NCBI GenBank assembly: GCA_043778625.1
Contig: JAYWFU010000001.1
Span: 1 to 64,000 of the forward strand
Direction: 5' to 3'
DNA length: 64,000 bases
Source of the DNA: JACMRI01 sp043778625
GTDB taxonomy: Bacteria > Bacteroidota > Bacteroidia > UBA4408
Shown: positions 47,545-57,099 of the stretch, one piece after another
Numbering within the stretch: position 1 is the first letter of the stretch
Layout of the letters: each line of letters begins with the position of its first letter
Notes under the pieces: generated by a model
The model's database searches: none
What the model was told of the DNA's origin: nothing
Seen by the model: the letters and a program-made list of their open reading frames with translations, nothing else
Position numbers and translations under genes: made by a program

Positions 47545-48435
47545 TTATTTGGTTATTGCGGTTCTAATTTCGGCAACTTTCGAAGCAATTTTTTTCAATT
47601 GCTCTTCGTTTAGCGTATTTGATTTTGCGTCGCTACCAATTGTGGTAGTTTTTGTTTTAGGGTCAACGCTAACTGTGCTTTCGCCAGTTGATAAATCAAT
47701 GGTTGCAAATATTTCTTTTAACTCGTTTAATTTAAGCGTTAAATCTTTTACTGATTCGTGTTGTTGGTAAGCGCTTAATAATCCTAATAAATTATCTAAC
47801 GATAATTTTTGCTCAGCAATACGCCCTAATAATACTTCGTTTTTAGGTGCTACATACGCCATTTTACTAGCAAGGTATAATCCCTCTATCCAACCTCCTG
47901 AAATTATTAATGCTGAAATATTTTGACGTTCATTTTCGTTCAAAAAAGCATCAGTTTCTAAATACGAATCACTAATAATATTCATTAACGAATCTTTGTT
48001 GTTCATATTTGTTTGAATGCGCTCAACCACATCTTTGTTAAAAGCTGATGATATACCCAAGGCATCTGATAATTTTTGAGCTGCTTTTAGGTATTGCATT
48101 GTTTCTTGTGTTTGGTCAAACACACTGGTATAGCTTAAATCGGCACCGTAAACGCCTAAATTAAGTGCGCGAGAGTCGTTAGTATTATAATGATCAACTG
48201 CTTTTAGATCATGTAGGTTAGCCTTGTCAAATTTAGAACCTGATTTTTGTAATAAGCTTGATAATTCCATAGGTGAGGGCAAGCTGTAAAATACTTTACG
48301 CGCCTCACTATTCATAGCGTTTTGTGCTACTGTATCTTTTTCTTGGTTAGTGGTGTTGTTGCTCGTGTTGTTACAAGCTGTAAATGTGATACTTGCAGTA
48401 ACTACTGATAATGTTAAAAGTTTAACGTGTTTCAT
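47545..48435 (-). CDS. Helical lipoprotein of unknown function
   Basis: A 296-residue protein with lipobox SITFTACNN after a signal peptide and an Asn/Thr linker. The rest is helical, with NESARKVFYSLPSPMELSSL-like SEARKVFYSLPSPMELSSLL, NLGVYGADLSYTSVFDQTQE and ISALIISGGWIEGLYLASKM. These motifs recur in a family of Bacteroidota lipoproteins without assigned role. It sits 19 bp before the small exported protein. Confidence 0.8.
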   Translation of the reverse strand: MKHVKLLTLSVVTASITFTACNNTSNNTTNQEKDTVAQNAMNSEARKVFYSLPSPMELSSLLQKSGSKFDKANLHDLKAVDHYNTNDSRALNLGVYGADLSYTSVFDQTQETMQYLKAAQKLSDALGISSAFNKDVVERIQTNMNNKDSLMNIISDSYLETDAFLNENERQNISALIISGGWIEGLYLASKMAYVAPKNEVLLGRIAEQKLSLDNLLGLLSAYQQHESVKDLTLKLNELKEIFATIDLSTGESTVSVDPKTKTTTIGSDAKSNTLNEEQLKKIASKVAEIRTAITK

Positions 48436-48550
48436 TAATTGTTTTTGTTTAAAAAAATTATTTTATTTATTTCAAATATATACTTTAAATTGTATAACTA
48501 ACATTTGAGAGCCGTTATTTTAGTTGTTTTTTTATTAACAAATACTTCAG

Positions 48551-49735
48551 TTATTTAATTTTACGAATAACAAATAGTGCAATTATACTAAATGTAGCAG
48601 CTATGTAGCCTAGTATTTCATAGTTTTCAAAACTTCCGTTGGCGTGTTTTATCATTATGCTTCCGCCAATTAGGGTGGCTATGCCTGAGGTAGTTTGTTG
48701 CACAAACGAATTAAAACTCATAAAGCTACCTCGTGTTTGGGCATCAATACTTTTGGATATTAATGCTTGTGAGGGTATCATACGAGCACTCGAACACAAA
48801 AACAAACACGAAGTTACAATTAACGCCTGCCACATAGGTACTGCGCCTAAGTTAGTAAGTGCAAGCAGTACCACTACCGAGAACAATATAGCTACATAAA
48901 ATACTTTTATACTGCCGTACTTATCCGTTAGCTTACCTACCAACGGTGAAGCTAATATGCTACATGCTCCGCCTACCAGATAAATTAAGGGTAATTGCGC
49001 CTCGGTAAACCCTACATTGCCCACTAAATAAGGACTTATAAAGGGTATAATTATAAACCAACCCAACATCAAACACGCACTAAGCACTAAGGCATATATT
49101 TTGGCCGATGAATTAAACACATTTTGTAACGGTTTAGTAATACTAAATGGTGCTAAATTGGCAAGATGCCCGTTAATTGGCGGAATAAACTTTAACGCCA
49201 ATGGTATAACCAATAATCCCAAACTACCTACTACCACAAACGGTGCGTGCCAGTTAAACCACAACGAAAGTTGCAACCCAAACGGAACTCCAATAATTGA
49301 CGCTAACGAAAATGCCGACATTACTATGCCCATGCTTGCGCCACGTTTTTGAGGCGGAATAGTATCGCTAATTATGGATATAATAAGTGCCGATGACATA
49401 CCCCCAAACATACCTGCTACAATACGTGCTACAATTAATGTTTCGTAAGTATTGGCAATAGCGCAACTATAAGTACCTATTACAAAACCAATATAGTTAA
49501 ACACTAACGCTCTACGACGTTCTAATCTATCAATAATAAATACACCTAGCAACGCAGCAATGCCTGCAGCAATATTAAACGACGATACTAAAAACGAAAA
49601 CTGTTTGGTAGTAATACTCAACGCACGCATTAGTTGCGGGCTTAAGGGCATCATAATCATAAAATCCATTACGTGTGTAAATTGTACGAGCGCAAGGGTA
49701 AACAGTATGGTAAGTTCGGTACGGGTTAATTTCAT
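48551..49735 (-). CDS. Major facilitator superfamily transporter
   Basis: A 394-residue MFS protein with about 12 membrane helices. The loop 2-3 motif appears as GVFIIDRLERRRALVFNYIG and helix 4 has ARIVAGMFGGMSSALIIS. The family resembles DHA1-type drug/metabolite exporters (AraJ/SetA-like). Substrate is unknown. It is divergent from the L,D-transpeptidase gene, with about 58 bp between starts. Confidence 0.9.
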   Translation of the reverse strand: MKLTRTELTILFTLALVQFTHVMDFMIMMPLSPQLMRALSITTKQFSFLVSSFNIAAGIAALLGVFIIDRLERRRALVFNYIGFVIGTYSCAIANTYETLIVARIVAGMFGGMSSALIISIISDTIPPQKRGASMGIVMSAFSLASIIGVPFGLQLSLWFNWHAPFVVVGSLGLLVIPLALKFIPPINGHLANLAPFSITKPLQNVFNSSAKIYALVLSACLMLGWFIIIPFISPYLVGNVGFTEAQLPLIYLVGGACSILASPLVGKLTDKYGSIKVFYVAILFSVVVLLALTNLGAVPMWQALIVTSCLFLCSSARMIPSQALISKSIDAQTRGSFMSFNSFVQQTTSGIATLIGGSIMIKHANGSFENYEILGYIAATFSIIALFVIRKIK

Positions 49736-49792
49736 TTTTTTAAATTGAAGTTAAACGCTAAAAGTAGTGGTAAATTTTTACATTTGTTATCA

Positions 49793-50518
49793 ATGAAACT
49801 ACTATTACTACTAATACTTGCGCTAGTTAAGCAGAATGATTTTTTGACACAACAAAAAACATATAGCCGTGTACGCACCGCATTTGTTAGTAAAGAAGCT
49901 ATAGTAAATAAATTATTAGCGGGCCAAAACATAAAACCATCTGCACTTAATATACTATTGGTAGCCTATAAGCAAGAACAATTATTGGAAGTATATGCTA
50001 AAAACACACACGATAAAAACTATGTGAAATTAGTTAGCTACCCAATTTGCGCCAGCTCGGGCGAACTAGGCCCTAAGCGCCAACAGGGCGATGCGCAAGT
50101 GCCCGAAGGATTTTACAGTGTTGCTAACTACAACCCCGCAAGTAGTTATTATTTGTCGCTAGGGCTTAATTACCCTAACAAAGCCGACCGCATAAAAAGT
50201 ACCGCAACACACTTAGGGGGCGATATATTTATACACGGCGAATGTGTTACTATTGGTTGCTTGCCTATGACTAACAACAAAATAAAAGAAATATATTTAC
50301 TTGCTATACTTGCCCATAGTAACAAACAAATTATACCCGTGTACGTGTTTCCATTTAAATTCACAACACAAAATATAACTAGTTACTACGCTACTTACAA
50401 AGGCAACACAGCCCTTTTAAACTTTTGGAATAATTTAAAAATAGGCTACGATACCTTTACACAAACGCATCAACAATTAAACGTAACTGTTGACGCCAAG
50501 GGTAATTACACATTTTAA
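49793..50518 (+). CDS. YafK-type L,D-transpeptidase family protein
   Basis: A 241-residue exported protein from ATG 49793, which begins a signal or anchor helix (MKLLLLLILALVKQ). A TTG start 48 bp upstream is also open. The YkuD-like catalytic patch is GGDIFIHGECVTIGCLPM, with His and the Cys nucleophile. In the YafK subgroup the usual SHGC is replaced by (S/T)xGC, as here. Relatives cleave or form L,D crosslinks or detach Braun-type lipoproteins. It is followed after 11 bp by a flippase. Confidence 0.9.
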   Translation: MKLLLLLILALVKQNDFLTQQKTYSRVRTAFVSKEAIVNKLLAGQNIKPSALNILLVAYKQEQLLEVYAKNTHDKNYVKLVSYPICASSGELGPKRQQGDAQVPEGFYSVANYNPASSYYLSLGLNYPNKADRIKSTATHLGGDIFIHGECVTIGCLPMTNNKIKEIYLLAILAHSNKQIIPVYVFPFKFTTQNITSYYATYKGNTALLNFWNNLKIGYDTFTQTHQQLNVTVDAKGNYTF

Positions 50519-50529
50519 TAACGCACCAC

Positions 50530-51951
50530 GTGTCCACTATAAAAAAACTTGCCTCACAAACATTACTTTACGGCCTTAGTAGCATACTACCTCGTGTACT
50601 CAACTACTTGCTAGTGCCACTACACACACGAGTGTTAGTTAATGCTGATTTTGGAGTAATGACCAAACTCTACGCCTATGTAGCGTTTATGGTAGTACTA
50701 TTAACTTATGGTATGGAAACCGCCTATTTTAATTTTAGCAGAACTGACGAACATAACGAGGAGCAGGTGTTTAGTACTGCATTAATAGCACACATAACTA
50801 CTTCAGTACTGTTTTTTATAGGAGTATTGTTTTTTTTACCGTCGTTGGCATATGGCATGCGAGTAGGCAACCATACCGACTACGTGCTTTATTTTGCAGC
50901 AATACTTGCCCTTGATGCTGTTACGGCATTGCCGTTTGCTCGCTTACGTAAGCAAAACAAAGCACTAACATTTGCAAGCATTAAACTAATTAATGTAGGT
51001 GTTAACATAGGGCTTAACATATTGTTTTTATTAGTTTTTCCACACTTTGGCATATTAACTAACGTAGACAGCGTTGCCTTTATATTTATTGCTAACCTAA
51101 TAGCAAGTGGTATTACTTTGTTGTTGCTATTGCCGCAGTATTCAATTACTTGGGTGTTTGATAAAGTATTGTTCCGTAAAATGTTAGTGTATGCACTACC
51201 GCTATTAGTAGCGGGTTTGGCAGGTATGGTTAACGAAACTATTGATAGGGCGTTAATGGATAGATTGCTCCCAAGTACCGTTAATATTGGTGTAGAAACG
51301 GGTAACTACGGTGCGTGTTATAAGTTGGCAATGCTTATGAGTATATTTATACAAGCGTATAGGTTTGCTGCCGAACCATTTTTCTTTAATAGTAAACTTG
51401 ATACTGATACCCGTACAAACCTTGCTGTTACTACAAAATATTTGTTTGTAATATGCTTATTTATTTTTTTGGGCATACAATTTAATTTGTCGTGGATTAA
51501 ATATTTTGTAGGCCAAAGTTATTGGGGCGGATTAATTATTGTGCCTTATTTATTATTAGCCTATGTGTTTTTTGCTTTATATACTAATTTAAGTATGTGG
51601 TTTAAACTCAATAATAAAACCCATTTTGGGGCATTATTTGCCATTGGTGGTGCGGTTTTAACCATTGCAGGTAACTTAGTATTAATACCTCGATTTGGCA
51701 TTGTTGGTGCGGCTTACACCACATTAATGTGTTACACATTAATGTGTGTAGCGTGCGTTGTACTAGGGCAATATTACTACACCTTGCCCATTGATTGGCG
51801 TACACTAATTTATTATGCCTGCATAACAATTGTTATATATGGTATTTATATACTGCTTGCGCCTAGTTTACTTGTTAATTGGTTGTTACTAATAGCCTAC
51901 GCTGTACTTGTGTTGCTTAACGAACGTAAAAATATTAGCAAATTAGCGTAA
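50530..51951 (+). CDS. Second MOP-superfamily polysaccharide flippase
   Basis: A 473-residue membrane protein starting at GTG 50530. About 14 helices; family markers are LASQTLLYGLSSILPRVLNY, the AETIDRALMDRLLP-like NETIDRALMDRLLP and helix 11-14 with FGIVGAAYTTLMCY. It resembles Wzx/MviN-type lipid-linked oligosaccharide flippases. It starts 11 bp behind the L,D-transpeptidase, so both may serve envelope building. Unlike the flippase near 13 kb it has no polymerase nearby. Confidence 0.88.
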   Translation: MSTIKKLASQTLLYGLSSILPRVLNYLLVPLHTRVLVNADFGVMTKLYAYVAFMVVLLTYGMETAYFNFSRTDEHNEEQVFSTALIAHITTSVLFFIGVLFFLPSLAYGMRVGNHTDYVLYFAAILALDAVTALPFARLRKQNKALTFASIKLINVGVNIGLNILFLLVFPHFGILTNVDSVAFIFIANLIASGITLLLLLPQYSITWVFDKVLFRKMLVYALPLLVAGLAGMVNETIDRALMDRLLPSTVNIGVETGNYGACYKLAMLMSIFIQAYRFAAEPFFFNSKLDTDTRTNLAVTTKYLFVICLFIFLGIQFNLSWIKYFVGQSYWGGLIIVPYLLLAYVFFALYTNLSMWFKLNNKTHFGALFAIGGAVLTIAGNLVLIPRFGIVGAAYTTLMCYTLMCVACVVLGQYYYTLPIDWRTLIYYACITIVIYGIYILLAPSLLVNWLLLIAYAVLVLLNERKNISKLA

Positions 51952-52188
51952 CAAGTACCAGTTGTGTATGGTTTTGATTCAACGGACAGTGAGTAGACGC
52001 TAAGCCTTTAAATAACTTCATTGCCTAAATCTTAAACAGATTTTAATTATAGCTTCGCTAGTAACAAAAGATAATGCTACAAATTAACACTGCTTAAAAA
52101 ATTAATAATTTGTTAATATTGCACACTATATATTTAAACTTTATTTGTAATAGTATTTTTTAACTTAATTAAAAACACGCCATTAAAC

Positions 52189-53589
52189 ATGTTTGACTTA
52201 CCATTATCACTTACTATTTTATTACTTGTATGTTTGCTTTGTGCCATAGCGTTTGAATTTGTAAACGGCTTTCACGATACGGCTAATGCAGTAGCTACGG
52301 TTATTTATACCAACTCGTTAAAACCTAACATAGCTGTAGTGTGGAGCGGTATATGTAACTTTATAGGTGTGTTTAGCGGAGGTATAGCAGTGGCTATGGG
52401 TATTGTAAATTTATTACCCGTTGAAGCATTAGTTGATGCCAATATAATGCACAGTGTAGCCATGGTATTAGCACTATTGTTAAGTGCTATTATTTGGAAT
52501 TTAGGCACGTGGTACGTGGGCTTGCCAGCATCAAGTTCGCATGCATTAATAGGTTCGATACTAGGTGTTGGTGTGGCACTAACATTTATGCCGGGTAGTT
52601 CGGGTGCGGCAGTTAACTGGAGTAAAGCCCAAGAAATTGGTTTGTCGTTATTACTATCGCCGTTGTTTGGTTTTGCGTGTGCTATATTTATGATGTTTAT
52701 TTTTAAACGATTTATTAAAAACGATTTTATATTTAAAGAAGCTGATAAAGAAAAAGAACCACCAATGTGGGTGCGTGCTATATTAATTACTACGTGCTCG
52801 TTGGTTAGTTTTTTTCATGGTAGTAACGATGGGCAAAAAGGAGTAGGCTTGGTAATGCTTATTTTAATTGGTATTGTACCCGCTTACTTTGCTATTGATG
52901 GCTCGGTGGAATTACAAAATACTAAAGCATCTATTGAGCACATACACCTATTGGTAGTTAAGGCAGATACTATTGGGCTGTCGGCCAAGGAGATAAAAAC
53001 ACACAAGGAAATTGTAGCTAAATGTATTGAAGCTGAAGCGTTAATAAGCACTAACATTGATGCGAGCGCATTACCTAAAGACCAACGTTTTGCTGTGCGT
53101 AGTACCATTGTTAAAATAACTAAAGGTTGCGAAAAGTTAGTAAAAGGAGGTAATCTAAGCCTTAGCGATAATGACACTAAAGACTTAACCGCCACCATTA
53201 AAACCACTCGCACCGCTACCGATTATGCCCCTAAATGGGTAATAGTAATGATATCGCTCTCGTTAGGGCTAGGAACAATGATAGGCTGGAAACGTATTGT
53301 AAAAACTATTGGCGAAAAAATTGGTAAGCAACACATGAGTTATGCGCAAGGCGCAAGTGCAGAAATTGTGGCTTCGCTCACCATTGGTTTATCCACCGGA
53401 CTGGGCTTACCTGTAAGCACTACGCACGTGCTGTCAAGCGGTATAGCGGGTAGTATGGTGGCTAAAAAAGGATTGAAAAATTTACAACCAAAAACTATTA
53501 AAAACATATTGTTGGCATGGGTACTTACCTTGCCTGTAACCATGCTACTTTCGGGGTTATTGTTTTTATTATTTAGAGCAATATTATAG
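52189..53589 (+). CDS. Inorganic phosphate transporter, PiT family
   Basis: A 466-residue symporter. Both halves carry the PiT signature: FEFVNGFHDTANAVATVIYT near residue 22 and GLPVSTTHVLSSGIAGSMVA near 405. A polar segment of about 110 residues (IDGSVELQNTKAS to ATDYAPKWV) lies between the halves and is helical. It takes up phosphate with Na+ or H+. It may link with the polyphosphate genes at 4.7-8.4 kb functionally. Confidence 0.93.
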   Translation: MFDLPLSLTILLLVCLLCAIAFEFVNGFHDTANAVATVIYTNSLKPNIAVVWSGICNFIGVFSGGIAVAMGIVNLLPVEALVDANIMHSVAMVLALLLSAIIWNLGTWYVGLPASSSHALIGSILGVGVALTFMPGSSGAAVNWSKAQEIGLSLLLSPLFGFACAIFMMFIFKRFIKNDFIFKEADKEKEPPMWVRAILITTCSLVSFFHGSNDGQKGVGLVMLILIGIVPAYFAIDGSVELQNTKASIEHIHLLVVKADTIGLSAKEIKTHKEIVAKCIEAEALISTNIDASALPKDQRFAVRSTIVKITKGCEKLVKGGNLSLSDNDTKDLTATIKTTRTATDYAPKWVIVMISLSLGLGTMIGWKRIVKTIGEKIGKQHMSYAQGASAEIVASLTIGLSTGLGLPVSTTHVLSSGIAGSMVAKKGLKNLQPKTIKNILLAWVLTLPVTMLLSGLLFLLFRAIL

Positions 53590-53618
53590 TTAGGGATTAA
53601 ATAATTGTATGTGTTTTT

Positions 53619-53644
53619 TAACTAACGTACATTTACGTTAGTTA
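53619..53644. promoter_or_regulatory. Perfect inverted repeat between pit and the TPR gene
   Basis: Perfect 11-bp arms TAACTAACGTA (53619-53629) and TACGTTAGTTA (53634-53644) enclose CATT. It lies 30 bp after the pit stop and 22 bp before the TPR start. It is GC-poor for a terminator, so an operator is also possible. Confidence 0.55.
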
Positions 53645-53666
53645 AATTTAACCTTAGTAATTTCGT

Positions 53667-54263
53667 ATGAAATCCACTTTATTATTTATTCATTTACTAG
53701 GCGTTATTCATTGTGTTGGGCAATCTACCGATGAACTAATGAAGAATGGTAACACTCAATTTAGTGTAGGTAATTACACCGCTGCACTGCCTTACTTTGA
53801 ACAAGCAAGCGTACAGCAGGTTGCTAAAGCCAATTTTATGGTGGGTTTATGCCTGTATAATTTAACTAATTACAAAGAGGCTAATAAGTATTTTGATGTT
53901 GAACTAAGTAAGGATAGTACTTGCGCACAAGCTTATTATTTTAAGGCGTTAATAGCGGCATCAACACTTAGTGTAGCGGTATTAATTATTAATAAAGCTA
54001 TAGCCTTACAACCTACAAATAATGCGTATTTATTAGCTAAGGCCAACTTGTATTATAGGCATAATAACTACACCGAAGCTTTACTTAACTACACCCAGTT
54101 ATTGGCACTTAACAACACTATTGACGATGCGCATTACAAGCTAGGCTATTGTAAGTTATACATTAACGACACCCTAGGCGCATGCCAAAGCTGGCGTAAA
54201 ATAAGCGAGTTAGACGACTTTGAAAACGAAGCGCAAATTACACAATGGTGTGCAACTAGGTAA
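53667..54263 (+). CDS. TPR-repeat secreted protein
   Basis: A 198-residue protein with a signal peptide (ends HCVGQ) and four or five tetratricopeptide units (GNYTAALPYFEQASVQQVAK, NYKEANKYFDVELSKDSTCA, NYTEALLNYTQLLALNNTID). TPR proteins bind other proteins. Partners are not indicated by context. It is convergent with mtgA, 21 bp apart. Confidence 0.87.
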   Translation: MKSTLLFIHLLGVIHCVGQSTDELMKNGNTQFSVGNYTAALPYFEQASVQQVAKANFMVGLCLYNLTNYKEANKYFDVELSKDSTCAQAYYFKALIAASTLSVAVLIINKAIALQPTNNAYLLAKANLYYRHNNYTEALLNYTQLLALNNTIDDAHYKLGYCKLYINDTLGACQSWRKISELDDFENEAQITQWCATR

Positions 54264-54284
54264 TTATGTAATTAAAAAAAACGC

Positions 54285-55046
54285 TTACTTTTTAGTGTCA
54301 AGTTCCACCTCCTCTTCGGGTTCGGCTTCGTTAAATAATTGGTCGGTTACACCTGTGCGTAAGTAATTCATTTGGCGTACAATCCAGTTTTTTCGCTTAT
54401 CAATATAACCTGTGCGCTTACTTGCATTCCACTTAATAGGGTTGGGCAATATTGCTGCTATGCTTGCACACTCGCTTGCGGAGAGTTGCTTAGCATTTTT
54501 GTTAAAATAATAGTGTGCCGCAGCATCGGTGCCATACACGCCACGCCCCATTTCTATTACGTTTAGGTACACCTCAATAATTCTATCTTTACTCCACAGC
54601 AACTCTATAAGCGCAGTAAAATAAACCTCTAAACCCTTACGTAACCAAGTACGTCCTTGCCACAAAAATACGTTTTTGGCAGTTTGTTGGCTAATGGTTG
54701 AAGCCCCTTTTACTTTTTTGCCGTTTTTCTTTTTGTTGTATTCCAATGCTTTTTGTATGGCTTTTACATCAAAACCATAGTGGTCTAAAAACAATTGGTC
54801 TTCACTAGCCACTACTGCCAAAGGCATATCGGGGCTCATAGCGGTAAGTGGTACCCAGTTTTTTTTGAATTGCGCATTATCTTGTTCAATGTACCGCTGT
54901 ATCATTAGCGGAGTTAGTGGCACGGGCACAAACCGGTACACTAGCGTTAAACCAATAGTTACTACAAAAAATAAAAGTAGGGCGCGTACCACAATAGTAC
55001 GTATGCGTTGTAATAGTGTGCGCATTAGCAAAAAATTAAGTAGCAT
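54285..55046 (-). CDS. mtgA: Monofunctional peptidoglycan glycosyltransferase
   Basis: A 253-residue GT51 enzyme that polymerises lipid II. One N-terminal membrane helix (LLLFFVVTIGLTLVY) is followed by the catalytic motif VVASEDQLFLDHYGFD with Glu82 and by GASTISQQTAKNVFLW and RKGLEVYFTALIELLWSKDR. There is no transpeptidase domain. ATG at 55025 is an alternative start 21 bp in. An acidic tail (EAEPEEEVELDTKK) ends it. It starts 2 bp after the CBS protein stop, last in the envelope operon. Confidence 0.95.
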   Translation of the reverse strand: MLLNFLLMRTLLQRIRTIVVRALLLFFVVTIGLTLVYRFVPVPLTPLMIQRYIEQDNAQFKKNWVPLTAMSPDMPLAVVASEDQLFLDHYGFDVKAIQKALEYNKKKNGKKVKGASTISQQTAKNVFLWQGRTWLRKGLEVYFTALIELLWSKDRIIEVYLNVIEMGRGVYGTDAAAHYYFNKNAKQLSASECASIAAILPNPIKWNASKRTGYIDKRKNWIVRQMNYLRTGVTDQLFNEAEPEEEVELDTKK

Positions 55047-55048
55047 TA

Positions 55049-56311
55049 TTATTTATCAATATTCAGTTTTACGAGTTCAATTCGTTTTTGTGAAACGGAC
55101 AAAATTGTAAAAATAAAATTACCCACACGTATCACATCGTTTTTTTGAGGTATGCTCTGCGAATGGTGTATAATAAGCCCTGCAAGTGTTTCGTATTTAA
55201 TATTGTTGGGTAATTTTAACGCGTATTTTTCGTTGAGATAATCAATTTCTAATCGGCTCGAAAATACATATTCTTTTTCGTTTATGGTACGTTCTATGGG
55301 CATATCATCGTCGTGTTCGTCCTCTACATCGCCTACAATTTCTTCAATAATATCTTCGGTTGTTATTAAGCCCGCAGTACCACCAAATTCATCTAATACT
55401 ATGGCAACACTACGTCGTTGTTGTAGCATGAGTGTAAGGGTTTCTTGTGCCGACTTACTTTCGGGTACTATAACCACTGGCAACATTAGGGCTTTGAGTT
55501 GTGTAGGCTTGCTAAATAATTCTAACGAATGCACATAGCCAATAATATTATCAATACTATCGCGGTATAGTATTATTTTGCTAAAACCAGTGTCGGCAAA
55601 TTTGCGTTGCAAAGTTTCAATATCCGAATTTACTTCAATACCAGCAATTTCGGTACGTGGCACCATACAATCGCGGGCTTTTAATTGCGAAAACACTAAT
55701 GCGTTTTGAAATATTTTTACCTCATGATCCACATTATTATTGTTAGCATCGGCAGTGTTGTTTACGGTGTTCAAATAATTTTCTAAATCAACTTTGCCAA
55801 AACTTAATTGCTGTGCTGTGTGCGAACTACCTGCAAATCTGTTAATGATAAACTCCGAAATATTCATAGTAATAAATACTAACGGGTACAATAGGTAATA
55901 AATTATAATAAACGGTATTGCAAAAATATGTAACGTAAAATTAGGATTAATACTAAACAAGGATTTAGGTATATACTCTGCCGTAAGTAGTATAAATACA
56001 GTGGATAGCGCTATTTTTATTACAAATATTATTGGCGCAGAATGTATAAATTGTTCAATTATTGGTTCGAGATATTCCTCAGAATAAATACCATAAATAA
56101 CAATTGAAATACAATTGCCCAATAGCGTAGTGCTTATAAAACGTGAGGGGTGCTTAATAAAATTAGAAAATATTTTGGCCGATAAAACGCCTTGATTTTT
56201 ATCTAATTCTATTTTGAGTTTGTTAGCCGTTAAAAAAGCAATTTCTAAACCCGAAAAAAAAGCACATGTAATAAGCGTTAATAGTATTATAAATAAAGGG
56301 TTGTGGAGCAT
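55049..56311 (-). CDS. CNNM/CBS/CorC transporter-associated protein (HlyC/GldE-like)
   Basis: A 420-residue protein. Order: DUF21/CNNM membrane domain (about 1-185, four helices), a CBS pair (about 200-325, RDCMVPRTEIAGIEV and DEFGGTAGLITTEDIIEEIV), and a CorC_HlyC domain at the C-terminus. Relatives move or sense magnesium or cobalt; in Bacteroidota a paralog, GldE, supports gliding. Which role applies is not clear. It sits between a small membrane protein (13 bp upstream) and mtgA (2 bp downstream). Confidence 0.92.
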   Translation of the reverse strand: MLHNPLFIILLTLITCAFFSGLEIAFLTANKLKIELDKNQGVLSAKIFSNFIKHPSRFISTTLLGNCISIVIYGIYSEEYLEPIIEQFIHSAPIIFVIKIALSTVFILLTAEYIPKSLFSINPNFTLHIFAIPFIIIYYLLYPLVFITMNISEFIINRFAGSSHTAQQLSFGKVDLENYLNTVNNTADANNNNVDHEVKIFQNALVFSQLKARDCMVPRTEIAGIEVNSDIETLQRKFADTGFSKIILYRDSIDNIIGYVHSLELFSKPTQLKALMLPVVIVPESKSAQETLTLMLQQRRSVAIVLDEFGGTAGLITTEDIIEEIVGDVEDEHDDDMPIERTINEKEYVFSSRLEIDYLNEKYALKLPNNIKYETLAGLIIHHSQSIPQKNDVIRVGNFIFTILSVSQKRIELVKLNIDK

Positions 56312-56324
56312 AAGCTATACGTTA

Positions 56325-56522
56325 TTATGAGGGTGTATTTATGTAATATTTGTGCTGACGGTTTAAGTTTATCTTAAACATAACTACTCCTATTAGTACT
56401 ATTGCAAAAAAGAAAAAACTATCTTTCCATTGCCCTAACGCAGCGTAATATACGCCAGTACATAGTGCAAATAGGGCTATGCCTAGCCAAATATATTTCA
56501 TAATTAGTAGTGTTTTTTTCAT
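56325..56522 (-). CDS. Small two-helix membrane protein
   Basis: A 65-residue protein with two predicted helices (WLGIALFALCTGVYYAAL and FFFFAIVLIGVVMF) and a basic tail. A second ATG at codon 8 would also leave both helices. It sits inside the coaX-mtgA operon, 7 bp after lptC, so it is likely real. Unknown function. Confidence 0.7.
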   Translation of the reverse strand: MKKTLLIMKYIWLGIALFALCTGVYYAALGQWKDSFFFFAIVLIGVVMFKINLNRQHKYYINTPS

Positions 56523-56529
56523 GGCTAAT

Positions 56530-57099
56530 TTATTGTGTTACTGTACTATCGTTGTTATCCACATTCAGGTTAATAAACCCTGTAGGGCGTAGTATATGAT
56601 ACTTACTAAATGATTGGTTGGACTCTAATCCTTGCCCAAATATTATTTGGTCTTTGGTGCGTATTTTCACAAATGCGTCCGACGTTATTTTGTCGCGCTC
56701 TTGGTCCCATATCATGTGTTCGGTATTTAATTGGTCGCCTTTTTCGTTTATTACTATTACGTTATTGCGTGCCTCTACATAGTTTTTTTTATTGGGCTTT
56801 ACTGCGTACTTAGCACTCATGCGAGTAGTTTCCTTTAAATCATCGTCGTACAATATGGCTAATATTCCGCTCTTAAATTCGGTATAGGGTTTTTCGCCTT
56901 CATAATCTTCAATTATAGGCGCAGTAATTTTTGCTCTTACATGGCCGCTATCGCTGTATATAATTTCGGCATTAATAACACGGTTAGCTGCCTCGCTACT
57001 TTTATGGGTAAGTGCCTTAACTTGCTTAGTGCTGTTGGTGCAGCCAATTAGTAGCAAGTTAATAAGTAACGTAATAAAAATAAAATAGCGCACGTGCAT
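56530..57099 (-). CDS. lptC: LPS export protein LptC
   Basis: A 189-residue lipoprotein-like protein (LLIGCTNS) with LptC-type beta-jellyroll sequence: INAEIIYSDSGHVRAKITAP, then NYVEARNNVIVINEKGDQLN and YGQGLES-like FGQGLESNQSFSKY. LptC links the inner-membrane LPS transporter to the periplasmic bridge. Its start codon shares one base with the stop of the outer-membrane protein gene (TAATG), so translation is coupled. Confidence 0.9.
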   Translation of the reverse strand: MHVRYFIFITLLINLLLIGCTNSTKQVKALTHKSSEAANRVINAEIIYSDSGHVRAKITAPIIEDYEGEKPYTEFKSGILAILYDDDLKETTRMSAKYAVKPNKKNYVEARNNVIVINEKGDQLNTEHMIWDQERDKITSDAFVKIRTKDQIIFGQGLESNQSFSKYHILRPTGFINLNVDNNDSTVTQ

